Shown: positions 1-9,878 of the stretch, piece after piece | Numbering within the stretch: the first letter of the stretch is position 1 | How the letters are laid out: each line of letters begins with the position of its first letter | From: Candidatus Stackebrandtia excrementipullorum | GTDB taxonomy: Bacteria; Actinomycetota; Actinomycetes; Mycobacteriales; Micromonosporaceae | DNA length: 64,000 nt | Direction of reading: 5' to 3' | Assembly (NCBI GenBank): GCA_019113825.1 | Contig: DXGR01000027.1 | Span: forward strand, 1-64,000 | Notes under the pieces: generated by a model | Told to the model about the DNA's origin: nothing | Seen by the model: only the letters and a program-made list of their open reading frames with translations | Databases searched by the model: none | Made by a program: the position numbers and the translations under genes

Positions 1-316
1 CCTGACCCTCCATATCGGTCAACCGTCGCGCTCTCACCGGACCAGCCACACACGCCTCCAACACAGACACCGAACACAGTCGATCCCATGTTGACAGAAA
101 CCCGGCAAACGTTAACGGACACCGCACTAGACACCAAGATCAATACCAGAGGCCCCACCCATACCTCCACTAAGGGATCAAAGACAGCCTCTAAGACCCG
201 ACATACCGCCTGCCGATATCGACGGTCGGACTCAACCGCCCATCACACACGGTGACGGCACATATCATTCTCGGATGGTGAACTTCTCGGCGCGCGGTGG
301 ACGGTGAGGCGACCTC
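1..316. other. Gene-less leader before the SpoIIE-type phosphatase gene
   Basis: No open frame with a recognisable product was found on either strand, and no tRNA-like fold or strong inverted repeat. It presumably holds the promoter of the downstream phosphatase gene and the end of whatever lies before the window. A GTGAGG ribosome-site-like sequence precedes the ATG at 317 by about 8 bases. Confidence 0.5.
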
Positions 317-2344
317 ATGGAACACCCCTTCGGTGCAATGCTCTCCGGCGACCTACAGGTGGCCGCGATCATCATCGATGCCAACGCCCGAATCAGCTAC
401 TTCGGTGAGGCCGCCGAAAGTCTCACCGGCTTCAAGAGCAGCGAGATCGTGGGACGTCATATCAAGGTGCTCCTTCCCGACATCGTGCCCGACGAGGAAA
501 ACGACAAGCCGCCCGGAGAGTCCGAGACCTACCGAATCCGATGCGCCGACGGCAGCGCACGCACGGTCCTCACCTACCGTCATCCCATCCCGCAAACCAG
601 CGGGCCACCGGCCACTCTCGTGTTGGGAATCGACGTCGCGGAAAGCTATGAAACCGAAATCAGTTTGGGTCTGCTCCACGCCTTCTTCAAACAGGCGACC
701 TTCGGGTTCGTCATCCTTGACACGCAACTGCGATACGTCGCCGTCAACGAGGCACTCGCTCGCCTGAACCATCGTCCGGCCCTCGATCACATCGGCCGTC
801 CTCTCAAGGAGGTCATCGATTCCACGGACATGACCGCCTATGAAGACATCCTGTGTCAGGTCCTCGAAACCGGTGATCCCGTGGTCAACATGCACATGCC
901 GACGTTCCCCACCGCCGCACCTGGCAATCCGCACGTCATGGCGGTCTCGTGGTATCGCATCGTCGACGCCACCGGTCGGCCCATCGGCCTATGCGGAACC
1001 GTCATGGACGTCACCGAACGCGAACACGCCCTCCTCGACGCCAACCGCAGCCGCGACCGGCTCAATCTTCTCAGCGCGATCGGGGCTCAATTGGGGAGCA
1101 CGCTCGACTACCGGGAAACCGCTCACGACCTTTCGCAGTTGCTCGTTCGCGAATACTGCGACCTCGTGACCGTCGACGTCATCCATGAAATCGTTTCCGG
1201 CGAGGAACCCAGTGACATCCTCGACGAGAACACCCTCGTATCGCGTATCGGTGGCGCCGCCCGAGAGACCTCCCCCGAAGCAGACGGCCTTCTCCACGTC
1301 GTCAGCCCCCGCCCTGCCTCCGAGAGCGCCGCATTCGCCCAGGTACTGATGACGAATCAGCCGCAGCTGCTGCTCAATCCCGATGCGGCCGACACGCCGT
1401 CGCTAGTGGAAACGTTCGAAAGGAAGTCCGCAACCGACCCGCTTGACATGACCTCGGTCCTTGTCGCTCCTCTACGAGCACGCGACACGACACTGGGGGC
1501 GCTCACCTGTGTCCGTTTCAGCGATCGCGACCCGTTCACCGCGGAGGACATCGTCCTCCTCAAGGAAATCGCCAATCGTGCCGCACTCAGCATCGACAAC
1601 TCGCGGCTGTATCGCGATGAAAAACAGGCGGCTTTGACACTTCAACTCAGTTTGTTGCCGCAACGGCTACCCGAACTGTCCGAAGCACGTTTGACGTATC
1701 GCTATCAACCAAATCGCATCAACCTGCACGCAGGCGGCGACTGGTTCGACACCATCGTTCTTCCCGGCCGTCGCGTCGTCATGGTGGTCGGTGACGTCGC
1801 AGGCCACGGCATCCATTCGGCCGCCGCCATGGGGCATTACCGCACTGCCGTTCGAAGTCTGGCCTCCATCGGGCTCGACCCCGCAATGTTGCTGACACGG
1901 CTGAACGATCTGGCCCTGGACTTCAGCGGTGACGTCACCGCCACCTGTATCTACGCGGTCTACGATCCCGCCGAACACTGGTGCACCATCGCCAGTGCCG
2001 GCCACCTTCCGCCCGTGATAGCGCGACCCGACGACGGAGCTCGGGCGTTCGAGGTCCGTGGCGGCCCACTGCTGGGCGCGCTACCCGACGCCGAGTACCA
2101 GGAGACCTCACTGGCGACGCCGCCGGGCACACGACTACTTCTTTACAGTGACGGCCTCGTCGAAAGTCGTACCGCCGGCTTCGACCCCGGTATCGACAAC
2201 CTTGTGCGACGCATGCGCTCCGAGCGTCCCGCAGGTGAACTTCTCGACCTGTTGATGACCGAGTCGCCGAGTACCGAAGACGACCGCACCGTCCTGTTGG
2301 CAGAGTTTCTTGGGCTCAACACCCGCCATCGGCATACGGCCTGA
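317..2344 (+). CDS. PAS-PAS-GAF-SpoIIE (PP2C-type) serine phosphatase
   Basis: Predicted 675-residue cytoplasmic phosphatase of the SpoIIE/RsbU group, which in actinobacteria usually dephosphorylates anti-sigma-factor antagonists in response to signals read by N-terminal sensor domains. Order: PAS domain at about 15-110, a second PAS at about 120-235, GAF at about 250-435, and PP2C/SpoIIE domain at about 455-665. Visible motifs are GGDWFD (from residue 473), VGDVAGHG, AGHLPPV, YSDGLVESR and DDRTVLLAEF, which carry the metal-binding aspartates. No membrane segment or C-terminal HATPase domain is present, so it is a phosphatase without a fused anti-sigma kinase. It stands alone; its stop codon directly abuts the stop of convergent miaB. 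The signal and target cannot be read from the sequence. Confidence 0.9.
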   Translation: MEHPFGAMLSGDLQVAAIIIDANARISYFGEAAESLTGFKSSEIVGRHIKVLLPDIVPDEENDKPPGESETYRIRCADGSARTVLTYRHPIPQTSGPPATLVLGIDVAESYETEISLGLLHAFFKQATFGFVILDTQLRYVAVNEALARLNHRPALDHIGRPLKEVIDSTDMTAYEDILCQVLETGDPVVNMHMPTFPTAAPGNPHVMAVSWYRIVDATGRPIGLCGTVMDVTEREHALLDANRSRDRLNLLSAIGAQLGSTLDYRETAHDLSQLLVREYCDLVTVDVIHEIVSGEEPSDILDENTLVSRIGGAARETSPEADGLLHVVSPRPASESAAFAQVLMTNQPQLLLNPDAADTPSLVETFERKSATDPLDMTSVLVAPLRARDTTLGALTCVRFSDRDPFTAEDIVLLKEIANRAALSIDNSRLYRDEKQAALTLQLSLLPQRLPELSEARLTYRYQPNRINLHAGGDWFDTIVLPGRRVVMVVGDVAGHGIHSAAAMGHYRTAVRSLASIGLDPAMLLTRLNDLALDFSGDVTATCIYAVYDPAEHWCTIASAGHLPPVIARPDDGARAFEVRGGPLLGALPDAEYQETSLATPPGTRLLLYSDGLVESRTAGFDPGIDNLVRRMRSERPAGELLDLLMTESPSTEDDRTVLLAEFLGLNTRHRHTA

Positions 2345-3838
2345 TCAAGCACCACAGCACGCGTCACCCGACGGCTCCGCCTTGGGTACCCCGATGGTGG
2401 GCATGCCCAACGAAACACCGGCCAACTTCGGGCTGTTACCGGCTTCCCATGCGTCGCCGGCCATCGTGCGGCGATGCTCCAGCGGAAGGTCGTCGGCAAT
2501 GAGGTGATGAGGGGCCGCCTGGGTCACCACGGTGGTAATGACGTCGCCGGGGCGCACATCCATGCCGGAGGCATCAAAGTGCACCAGGCGCCCGTCGCGC
2601 GCGCGACCGGACATGCGTCCGGTCGCGGAATCCTTCCGACCTTCGCCCGTCGCCACCAGAAGCTCGACCTCACGACCGACCTGCTCACGGTTCAACTCCC
2701 ACGAGATCGCATCCTGGAGCTCCACGAGACGCCGATACCGGGCGGACACCACTTCCTTGGGAACCTGGTCGGCCATCGTCGCCGCGGGGGTACCGGGGCG
2801 AATCGAATACTGGAATGTGAAGGCGCCGCTGAACCTGGAACGGCGGACGACCTCCAGTGTCTCCTCAAAGTCCTCTTCGGTCTCGCCCGGAAAACCGACG
2901 ATGATGTCGGTGGTGATCGCGGCATCCGGCATAGCCTGCCGGACCTTGTCCAGAATGCCGAGGAATCTGTCGGAACGGTACGAGCGGCGCATCGCCTTCA
3001 GAACACGGTCCGAGCCCGATTGCAGTGGCATGTGCAACTGATGGCACACATTCGGCGTCTCAGCCATCGCCTCTATCACATCGTCGGTGAAGTCCTTCGG
3101 ATGCGGGCTGGTGAACCGAACCCGTTCCAAACCGTCGATCTGACCGCATGCCCGCAGGAGCTTGCCAAACGCCAGGCGATCGCCGAACTCGATCCCGTAG
3201 GAGTTCACGTTCTGCCCCAGCAGGGTGACCTCGCTGACCCCCTGGTCGACAAGTGCCTGCACCTCGGCCAACACGTCCCCGGGACGTCGGTCCTTCTCCT
3301 TACCACGCAGGCTCGGAACGATACAAAAGGTGCAGGTGTTGTTACACCCTACCGAAATCGAGACCCAACCGGCGTACGTCGACTCCCGCTTGGTCGGCAA
3401 CGTCGACGGGAACACCTCCAAGGCTTCGAGAATCTCCACCTCGGCGGCGGCGTTGTGCCGTGCACGGTCCAACAGCGTGGGAAGGGAACCGATGTTGTGT
3501 GTCCCGAACACCACGTCCACCCACGGCGCCTTCGCGACGATGGCGCCTTGATCCTTCTGCGCCAGACATCCTCCAACGGCAATCTGCATGCCGGGATTGG
3601 CGGCTTTCACCGGCCTCAGGTGCCCCAGGTTTCCGTACAATCGGTTATCGGCGTTCTCACGGACGGCACACGTGTTGAACACCATGACATCCGGCTCACC
3701 GTCGCCGTCGGCGGCGACGTAGCCGGCATGCTCCAGGAGGCCGGAAATCCGCTCGGAATCGTGAACGTTCATCTGGCAGCCGTACGTCGTCACGCGGTAG
3801 GTACGCGGACGTTCTTGGGTAAGCACAGTGGTAGACAT
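2345..3838 (-). CDS. miaB: tRNA-2-methylthio-N6-dimethylallyladenosine synthase MiaB
   Basis: Radical-SAM methylthiotransferase that adds the 2-methylthio group to i6A37 of tRNAs reading UNN codons. From the ATG at 3838 the protein has 497 residues. The N-terminal UPF0004 domain supplies the auxiliary cluster ligands C21 (TYGCQMN), C57 and C91. The radical-SAM cysteines are C165, C169 and C172 in [13 protein letters not shown] domain precedes a short cysteine-ended tail. The open frame extends upstream to 4513, but that part shows no family similarity, and homologues start near STTVLTQ, so the internal ATG was chosen. No clear ribosome site is seen. The start lies inside the last 49 bases of the upstream DUF1990 gene, suggesting co-transcription. 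Together with recX and recA it forms a conserved actinobacterial neighbourhood. Confidence 0.95.
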   Translation of the reverse strand: MSTTVLTQERPRTYRVTTYGCQMNVHDSERISGLLEHAGYVAADGDGEPDVMVFNTCAVRENADNRLYGNLGHLRPVKAANPGMQIAVGGCLAQKDQGAIVAKAPWVDVVFGTHNIGSLPTLLDRARHNAAAEVEILEALEVFPSTLPTKRESTYAGWVSISVGCNNTCTFCIVPSLRGKEKDRRPGDVLAEVQALVDQGVSEVTLLGQNVNSYGIEFGDRLAFGKLLRACGQIDGLERVRFTSPHPKDFTDDVIEAMAETPNVCHQLHMPLQSGSDRVLKAMRRSYRSDRFLGILDKVRQAMPDAAITTDIIVGFPGETEEDFEETLEVVRRSRFSGAFTFQYSIRPGTPAATMADQVPKEVVSARYRRLVELQDAISWELNREQVGREVELLVATGEGRKDSATGRMSGRARDGRLVHFDASGMDVRPGDVITTVVTQAAPHHLIADDLPLEHRRTMAGDAWEAGNSPKLAGVSLGMPTIGVPKAEPSGDACCGA

Positions 3839-4341
3839 AGCGCGATCCAGCCTAACGCCGCCTGCGACGGCCTCCGATTCGCCCCGTGTGCAAACCAGCG
3901 TGCGAACAGCCACTGCGCCATCGGCACCAACGGGCCGGCCCACCGGGTCAAGCGACTGTTTGCGCGGCTGATGGCGACCACCGTGAACCACGCCGCACCC
4001 GCCGCGTCGCGTTCGACCGTGAACGCCTCCTCGCCCGCAACCGGATGGCCCGGCAGAGTGCCGTAACCGAATCCGACCCGGTTGGGTTCCTCGACGACCC
4101 ACACCACACGGCAGGGTGCCTTGAGCGGCCCGATACGCGAGACCATCTCGGCGCCGACGGTCGCTCTGGAGGCCCCCGTCACCGGGCGCAGCCCGACGTT
4201 GCGGTGCATACGCCACGTCATCACGTTGTCGGCAGCCATGTCGAACCCTATGCTCAAGCGGGTCGTGTACCGCAGGATTCGGTACCCGGGGCGAGGTTCC
4301 AGCCCACGGGTGATGCCCACGTGCGGGTAATTGAAGTCCAT
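3790..4341 (-). CDS. DUF1990 family protein
   Basis: A 183-residue protein of the DUF1990 family, whose function is unknown. Family hallmarks visible are [10 protein letters not shown] near the N-terminus, PGYRILRY, a central RVVWVVEE, the strongly conserved [18 protein letters not shown], and a C-terminal [14 protein letters not shown]. The ATG at 4341 matches the usual family start; the open frame runs on to 4464, but the extra 41 residues look non-coding. The 3' end overlaps the 5' end of miaB by 49 bases in another frame, so the two are probably one transcription unit. No signal peptide or membrane segment is present. Confidence 0.85.
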   Translation of the reverse strand: MDFNYPHVGITRGLEPRPGYRILRYTTRLSIGFDMAADNVMTWRMHRNVGLRPVTGASRATVGAEMVSRIGPLKAPCRVVWVVEEPNRVGFGYGTLPGHPVAGEEAFTVERDAAGAAWFTVVAISRANSRLTRWAGPLVPMAQWLFARWFAHGANRRPSQAALGWIALCLPLCLPKNVRVPTA

Positions 4342-4533
4342 CACGCAGACGGTAACCGGTCGATGGAACGGTGTCGCTACGGCTTCGGCGTACTTCTTGT
4401 GCACCGCGAATTCGCCCGTGGACGGCGCCCCTACACGATCCTTCAAACCCCGCCCCACCCGCATGCCGGACCACTACGATCGGCACGAACGCGACATAAG
4501 CACCGCCCGCCACACAATCCTTCCGGAGGAACC

Positions 4534-5817
4534 ATGGCAGATCAGGCCCGAATCGGACACGGCGACACCAGCCTTGACCTTCCGGTGCGCTCCGCCACAG
4601 AGGGACCGTCCGGTTATGACGTCTCGGGGCTCCTCAGCACGACCGGCCATGTCACGCTCGACATCGGTTATGTCAACACCGCAGCCTGCGAGTCGACCAT
4701 TACCTACATCGACGGTGAGGCCGGCATTCTCCGTTACCGCGGGTACCCCATCGAGCAACTCGCTCAACAGTCGACGTTCCTCGAAGTGTGTTATCTCCTC
4801 ATCTACGGGGAGTTGCCGAACACGGCTCAGCTGGAAGCCTTCACACACCGACTCCGCATGCACACACTCGTCCATGAGGAAATGCGGCGGTTCTTCGACG
4901 GATTCCCACGCGACGCGCACCCCATGGCGGTTCTCTCCTCCGGCGTCAGCGCATTGTCCACCTTCTATCAGGACAGTCTCGACCCGTTCGACGACGAGCA
5001 TGTCGAGGCTTCGACGATCAGACTCCTGGCGAAGGTCCCCACCATCGCGGCCTATGCGTATAAGAAGTCCATCGGGATGCCCGCCATGTACCCCGACAAC
5101 TCATTGGCCTACGTCGAAAACTTCCTTCGCATGACGTTCGGCATGCCCACCACGCCCTACGAGGTTGACCCCTATATCGCCAAAGCCCTCGACCAGCTCT
5201 TCCTTCTTCACGCCGACCACGAACAGAACTGCTCGACGTCCACGGTGCGCATGGTCGGGTCCAGTCACGCCAATCTCTTCGCCTCCGTCTCGGCGGGCGT
5301 GAACGCCCTGTTCGGTCCTCTCCACGGCGGGGCCAACAGTGCGGTGCTCGACATGCTCGGCGACATCGCTCAAAGTGGCAGCGTCCCCGAGTTCGTCAAG
5401 CGAGTCAAAAACCGGGACGACAATGTTCGGCTCATGGGGTTCGGCCACCGGGTCTACAAGAACTACGACCCCCGCGCCGCCATCGTCAAACAAACCGCCC
5501 GCACGGTCATCGATCGCATGGGCTCGCCCGACCCGCTGCTTGACCTGGCCATGGAGCTGGAGGAAGTCGCGCTTTCCGACGATTACTTCGTCAGCCGCAA
5601 GCTTTACCCGAACGTCGACTTCTACACCGGGCTGATCTACAAGGCCATGGGATTCCCCACCCCCATGTTCACCGTTCTGTTCGCTCTCGGGCGGCTTCCG
5701 GGCTGGATCGCCCAATGGCGCGAAATGATCGCCGATCCCAGCACCAAGATCGGCCGCCCGCGTCAGGTGTACACCGGAGCCACTCAACGTGACTATGTGC
5801 CGCTGGACCAGCGCTAG
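4534..5817 (+). CDS. gltA: Citrate synthase
   Basis: Type II-like citrate synthase of 427 residues that condenses oxaloacetate with acetyl-CoA at the entry of the TCA cycle. The catalytic regions are visible: [13 protein letters not shown] (His, near residue 262), [14 protein letters not shown] (His, near 304) and a late Asp in [10 protein letters not shown]. The N-terminal domain carries [14 protein letters not shown]. The ATG at 4534 is preceded by GGAGGA at 4525-4530. An upstream in-frame extension to 3886 lies antisense to DUF1990 and miaB and was rejected. A nucleotidyltransferase gene follows after only about ten bases and is likely co-transcribed. Confidence 0.95.
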   Translation: MADQARIGHGDTSLDLPVRSATEGPSGYDVSGLLSTTGHVTLDIGYVNTAACESTITYIDGEAGILRYRGYPIEQLAQQSTFLEVCYLLIYGELPNTAQLEAFTHRLRMHTLVHEEMRRFFDGFPRDAHPMAVLSSGVSALSTFYQDSLDPFDDEHVEASTIRLLAKVPTIAAYAYKKSIGMPAMYPDNSLAYVENFLRMTFGMPTTPYEVDPYIAKALDQLFLLHADHEQNCSTSTVRMVGSSHANLFASVSAGVNALFGPLHGGANSAVLDMLGDIAQSGSVPEFVKRVKNRDDNVRLMGFGHRVYKNYDPRAAIVKQTARTVIDRMGSPDPLLDLAMELEEVALSDDYFVSRKLYPNVDFYTGLIYKAMGFPTPMFTVLFALGRLPGWIAQWREMIADPSTKIGRPRQVYTGATQRDYVPLDQR

Positions 5818-5828
5818 GCTTGATCACC

Positions 5829-6626
5829 ATGGAAATCCCGAGCCCGGCTCAAGACGTCGTCGCCGAGTATCAGCGGCGCATCGAGGACGCGCTACCCGGT
5901 TTCGTCGACTCGTTGCATCTAACCGGCTCGATCGCCATGTGCGCCTATCGTCACGGCCGTAGTGACATCGACTTCGTCACGGTCACCAAGGCGGCGCTCA
6001 ACGGCTTCGACACGACGTCTTTGGCGAATATTCACGCCGCCATGCCCGAGATCCCCATGCTCGACGGCCTGTACGTCACGGCCGCTCAACTCTGCGACAA
6101 CGGCATCGGCCACTTTATTCGCGCCACCGACGGTGAAGTCCACACGGTTCACGACCGCCTTCCGGTGATGACTCGCTACGAGCTCCACCACCACGCCGTG
6201 ACCCTCAAGGGGCGGACACCACAAGCCCACGGCCTATGCGTGGACTCCAACGATGTCAACGAGTGGCTGCGCGACAATCTCAACGGATACTGGACTGATT
6301 ATGCGGAACATCTACGCGGCGCGGTCCACGGTCGTGCACTCGAAGATCCCGTAAACCCTGAAGCCGTCACGTGGGCGGCCACGGGGCCTCAGCGGCTTCA
6401 CTACACCCTGGCCACCGGTAGCGTGATCTCCAAACAAGAGGCTCTCGACTACGCCAAGCAACAGTTTCCGTGTACCGACACCGACCTTCTCGACCGCAGC
6501 CTGGGGTGGCGGGACGCGGGGACCGGAAGCTTTACCGTTTCCGATGCGTACAAGGCCGCCGATCACATCGACTCGGTCGTGGAGGCGAGCGTTTCTCTTG
6601 TCACGTGCGATGACGCGGAGGCGTGA
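5829..6626 (+). CDS. AadA-like nucleotidyltransferase with C-terminal DUF4111-type domain
   Basis: A 265-residue protein resembling aminoglycoside (3'')(9) adenylyltransferases. The nucleotidyltransferase core is visible as LTGSIAMCAY followed by GRSDIDF, giving the GS dipeptide at about 33-34 and the metal-binding aspartates D46 and D48. The C-terminal half has the helical pattern of AadA proteins, including a tryptophan segment and HYTLATGSVISKQEA. Many chromosomal members of this family do not confer resistance, so the substrate is undetermined. An ATG at 5829 and a TTG at 5820 are both possible starts; neither has a good ribosome site. The gene follows gltA almost directly, which suggests read-through translation coupling. 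Confidence 0.75.
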   Translation: MEIPSPAQDVVAEYQRRIEDALPGFVDSLHLTGSIAMCAYRHGRSDIDFVTVTKAALNGFDTTSLANIHAAMPEIPMLDGLYVTAAQLCDNGIGHFIRATDGEVHTVHDRLPVMTRYELHHHAVTLKGRTPQAHGLCVDSNDVNEWLRDNLNGYWTDYAEHLRGAVHGRALEDPVNPEAVTWAATGPQRLHYTLATGSVISKQEALDYAKQQFPCTDTDLLDRSLGWRDAGTGSFTVSDAYKAADHIDSVVEASVSLVTCDDAEA

Positions 6627-6662
6627 ACGTGGCCGCCGACGTCGGCGAGGTGCCGCGCGTCC

Positions 6663-7196
6663 TTACAGTCCCTCGGTGACGTCCGGGTCGATCTGCTCGA
6701 CCAGCTCGGCCGACTCCGAATCGCGCTGTGCCAATGCCTCTTTCACCACGCCTACGGCGACACCGGCCGAATACCCCTTGCGTGCCAGCATGCCCACCAG
6801 GCGCCGAAAGACGGCCTCCGGCGGTACCGACCCCATGGACCGCAATCGCTTGACCACAAGTTCGCGCGCTGCTTCCCGCTCGCTGTCGTCGTCTACCTGT
6901 TCAAGCGCCTCATCGACGAGTTCGGTATCGACCCCCTTACGGCGCAGCTCGTTCGACAGGGCACGCCGTGACAGTTTTCTGCCCCTGTGACGACTGGCGA
7001 CCCACGCCCGCGCGAATGCGGCGTCGTCGACCATCCCGACATCTCGGTATCGATCGAGCACCTCCCCGATGACGTCATCGGGGACCTCGCGTTTTGTCAG
7101 GGCCTCGGCCAACTCGATATAGGTGCGTGGGCGCACGGCGAGCAGGCGCAGGCAGATCTGCCGGGCCCGCTCGCCGTCATCACGTATTGAAGTCAT
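6663..7196 (-). CDS. recX: Recombination regulatory protein RecX
   Basis: RecX binds RecA filaments and dampens their activity. The 177-residue protein has the family's repeated three-helix pattern: a first repeat with RPRTYIELAEAL, a second with DDAAFARAWVASR followed by RRALSNELRRKGV, and a third with RKGYSAGVAVGVVKEAL. It lies 9 bases downstream of recA on the same strand, the usual actinobacterial order, so it should share the SOS-controlled transcript of recA. The C-terminus is acidic. Confidence 0.93.
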   Translation of the reverse strand: MTSIRDDGERARQICLRLLAVRPRTYIELAEALTKREVPDDVIGEVLDRYRDVGMVDDAAFARAWVASRHRGRKLSRRALSNELRRKGVDTELVDEALEQVDDDSEREAARELVVKRLRSMGSVPPEAVFRRLVGMLARKGYSAGVAVGVVKEALAQRDSESAELVEQIDPDVTEGL

Positions 7197-7205
7197 GACC
7201 AGAGA

Positions 7206-8246
7206 CTAAAAATCGACGGCGGCTTCTTCAGCAGGCACGTCGGAGACGTTCGCGGCGCCGACGCCCAGTTTCTCCTTGATCCTTTTCTCGATCTCATTGG
7301 CCAGATCCGGGTTCTCCCGAAGGAAGGCGCGCACCTTTTCCTTGCCCTGTCCGAGCTGATCGCCTTCGTAGGTGTACCAGGCCCCCGATTTACGAACGAT
7401 GCCCTGCTCGACACCGACATCGATAAGCGAGCCTTCCCGGCTGATTCCCTGGCCGTACAGGATGTCGAACTCCGCTTGCCGGAACGGGCTGCTCACCTTG
7501 TTCTTGACGACTTTCACCCGGGTGCGGTTACCGACCGCCTCACCGGCGTCTTTCATCGTCTCAATCCGTCGAATGTCCAACCGCACAGACGCGTAGAACT
7601 TCAGGGCCCGCCCACCCGATGTGGTCTCCGGGCTACCGAACATGACGCCGACTTTTTCACGCAACTGGTTGATGAAGATTGCAGTGGTCCCAGAGTTGTT
7701 CAACCCACCTGTGATCTTCCGCAACGCCTGACTCATCAACCGGGCCTGCAAGCCGACGTGGCTGTCCCCCATTTCCCCTTCGATTTCGGCGCGCGGCACC
7801 AGTGCGGCCACCGAGTCGATGACGATGAGGTCGACCGCACCGGAACGCACCAACATGTCGGTGATTTCCAAAGCCTGTTCACCGGTGTCGGGTTGCGACA
7901 CGAGCAGAGCGTCGGTATCAACCCCCAGAGCCTTCGCGTAGTCCGGGTCAAGTGCGTGTTCGGCGTCCACGATCGCCACAATGCCGCCTTCGTTCTGCGC
8001 ATTCGCTATGGCGTGCAGCGCAAGTGTGGTCTTTCCGGAGGACTCGGGCCCGTAAATCTCTATGATTCGGCCGCGGGGAAGCCCGCCGATGCCCAACGCC
8101 ACATCCAACGCGATCGATCCGGTCGGAATGGCACGGATGTCGGATTTAGGTCGATCCCCCAGGCGCATGACGGCGCCTTTTCCGAACTGTTTGTCGATCT
8201 GGGCCAGCGCGAGATCCAGCGCCTTGGCCTTGTCCGGTGCGGCCAT
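7206..8246 (-). CDS. recA: Recombinase RecA
   Basis: Homologous-recombination ATPase and co-protease for LexA cleavage. Walker A is GPESSGKT at residues 66-73; the Walker B strand [12 protein letters not shown] and the DNA-binding loop region with [15 protein letters not shown] are intact. From the ATG at 8246 the protein has 346 residues and begins [13 protein letters not shown], as in relatives. GGAGGGG lies about 5 bases upstream of that codon. An in-frame ATG at 8291 would add 15 lysine/threonine-rich residues and cannot be excluded. No intein is present. A perfect SOS box lies about 118 bases upstream, and recX follows directly. Confidence 0.97.
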   Translation of the reverse strand: MAAPDKAKALDLALAQIDKQFGKGAVMRLGDRPKSDIRAIPTGSIALDVALGIGGLPRGRIIEIYGPESSGKTTLALHAIANAQNEGGIVAIVDAEHALDPDYAKALGVDTDALLVSQPDTGEQALEITDMLVRSGAVDLIVIDSVAALVPRAEIEGEMGDSHVGLQARLMSQALRKITGGLNNSGTTAIFINQLREKVGVMFGSPETTSGGRALKFYASVRLDIRRIETMKDAGEAVGNRTRVKVVKNKVSSPFRQAEFDILYGQGISREGSLIDVGVEQGIVRKSGAWYTYEGDQLGQGKEKVRAFLRENPDLANEIEKRIKEKLGVGAANVSDVPAEEAAVDF

Positions 8247-8363
8247 TCCCGCCCCTCCCGTGGTGGTCTTTTTGCTGGGTGTTTTAGCCATGCCGATTAC
8301 GGTAGACCTCAGGTGTGACAGCCGGTGCACGTGTCACCCCGCCTGCCCGAACACGACCCTACC

Positions 8364-8377
8364 CGAACTAACGTTCG
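8364..8377 (-). promoter_or_regulatory. LexA (SOS) box of recA
   Basis: CGAACTAACGTTCG is a perfect 5-4-5 palindrome that fits the actinobacterial/Gram-positive LexA operator GAAC-N4-GTTC. It lies between the DUF3046 gene and recA, 118 bases before the recA start. The assignment to LexA rests on the consensus; no lexA gene is in the window. Confidence 0.88.
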
Positions 8378-8399
8378 AATAATCCCAAAGGTTACGAGA

Positions 8400-8600
8400 T
8401 CAGCGGCGAATCCTTGCCGGGACACGGTCACCGTAGGCGGCGCAGACGGCGATCCACACGTATTTGGCGTCGGTGTCCTTCAACGCCTCGTTGACGGTCC
8501 GTCCCCCCAACTGCGGCAGTACCTGGTCCTCGGCCACACTCGAGGAGTACGCCTCGCCGAAGGTTTCGCGCATGTTCTCCCAAAAGTCGGTCAGTCGCAT
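8400..8600 (-). CDS. DUF3046 family protein
   Basis: A 66-residue protein of the DUF3046 family, which in actinobacteria typically sits next to recA. It begins RLTDFWENMRETFG and contains the conserved DQVLPQLGGRTVNEAL and WIAVCAAY. The ATG at 8600 has AAAGGA about 6 bases upstream; a longer open frame to 8747 overlaps the MFS gene and was rejected. It starts 10 bases after the MFS transporter stop. Function is unknown. Confidence 0.85.
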   Translation of the reverse strand: MRLTDFWENMRETFGEAYSSSVAEDQVLPQLGGRTVNEALKDTDAKYVWIAVCAAYGDRVPARIRR

Positions 8601-8610
8601 GCCTGTCCTT

Positions 8611-9864
8611 TCAAAGTCGGTGAACGTTGTGCGGCCGACGAGAGCGCAGCACCAGGACGGTGACGGGAAGCACGGCCGTTGCCGCCAGGAGCGCCAGCAT
8701 CGGGTAGCCGCCGTATTCAACGACAAAACCGGAAGCGGCTCCGGCAAAGGCTCCCGCCACTCCCATGGTCACATCCGACAACCCCTGAACACCGGGACGT
8801 TCATGCGACTCGACCGCTCCGGTCAACATCGCCGAGCCGGCGACCATCGTGCACGACCACCCCAGGCCGAGCAGGAGAAGCCCGACCGCCAGTTGCACGT
8901 GGTGGTGACCCGCCGTGCCCGCGGTGACACACGCGGCGATAAGAAGCACTATGCCGGTGAGGATAACGGGGCGTTGCCCCCACTTGTCGGACAAAAGACC
9001 GGCGACCGGCGACAACGCGTACATGCCTGCGATGTGCAAGCTCAAAACGACACCGACAACGGAGGTGACCTGATCAAGATCGTGCATGCCGTGTTTGATG
9101 TGAATGGGGGTCATGGCCATGACGGCCACCATGACCAGGTGTCCTACCGCAACCGCGATAATGCCCAGCCGTGCTTCGGCATTGGCTCGCGCGACGCGAA
9201 GACCGCCGGTGACACTGGCTTTCGGATGTCCGTCGTCACGGCCCTGGGAAACGCCGAGTGGGTCCGGCCTCAGGAATACCCACAATAGAATGGCGGCCAC
9301 GGTGAAACCGGTGGCGCTGGCGACAAACGGTCCCGCATACCGTGGGCTCGCGATCTGTTCCTGCATCAGATTGTCGGCCAACGGGGCCAGGCTCGGACCG
9401 GTGACCGCGCCTATGGTCGTGGCCCACACTATGACGGACAACTGACGTGCACGTTTGGACGGAAGAGCCAGGTCGGTCGCGGCATAACGGGCCTGCAGGT
9501 TGGCTGCGGTGCCGCCCCCCAACAAGAACATGCCCACAAAGGCCAAAGGCGCTGACCGGGCGTAGAGGGCGACGGTGACAAGCAACGCGCCCACGATGCC
9601 GCAGCCGTACGCCAGGACCAGGCCGTGTCGACGGCCCCACAGTCCCGTGACGCGAACCACGGGGACGGCGATGAGCGCTCCACCGATCACCGCGCTGCTT
9701 TGTCCGAGGCCTGCAAGAGCGGACGTACGGGTGAGGTCTTCAAGGAGCAGAGCACCGACGGCGATCCCCACGGCCATACCGACTCCGCCGAGAATCTGCG
9801 TGACGAACAGGAGGCCGACGGTGCGTCGCTGAAGCCCGGCACGGTCGACGGTGGGGACGGTCAC
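8611..9864 (-). CDS. MFS transporter
   Basis: A 417-residue integral membrane protein with about twelve hydrophobic segments arranged as two six-helix halves, typical of the major facilitator superfamily. The loop between helices 2 and 3 has GLWGRRHGLVLAYG, and the corresponding second-half loop has LSDKWGQRPVILTG, both versions of the MFS A motif. The start is GTG at 9864 with a GAGG ribosome site. It begins 14 bases after the MocR regulator gene on the same strand, so that regulator probably controls it. The substrate cannot be inferred; drug- or metabolite-proton antiport is typical of this type. Confidence 0.85.
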   Translation of the reverse strand: MTVPTVDRAGLQRRTVGLLFVTQILGGVGMAVGIAVGALLLEDLTRTSALAGLGQSSAVIGGALIAVPVVRVTGLWGRRHGLVLAYGCGIVGALLVTVALYARSAPLAFVGMFLLGGGTAANLQARYAATDLALPSKRARQLSVIVWATTIGAVTGPSLAPLADNLMQEQIASPRYAGPFVASATGFTVAAILLWVFLRPDPLGVSQGRDDGHPKASVTGGLRVARANAEARLGIIAVAVGHLVMVAVMAMTPIHIKHGMHDLDQVTSVVGVVLSLHIAGMYALSPVAGLLSDKWGQRPVILTGIVLLIAACVTAGTAGHHHVQLAVGLLLLGLGWSCTMVAGSAMLTGAVESHERPGVQGLSDVTMGVAGAFAGAASGFVVEYGGYPMLALLAATAVLPVTVLVLRSRRPHNVHRL

Positions 9865-9878
9865 GTGGTTTCCTCAGG

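Noticed and set aside
2474-4066. Long open frame (530 codons) on the plus strand opposite miaB
   Set aside because: It is the antisense shadow of miaB and DUF1990; its translation has no family features and high-GC codon bias explains its openness.
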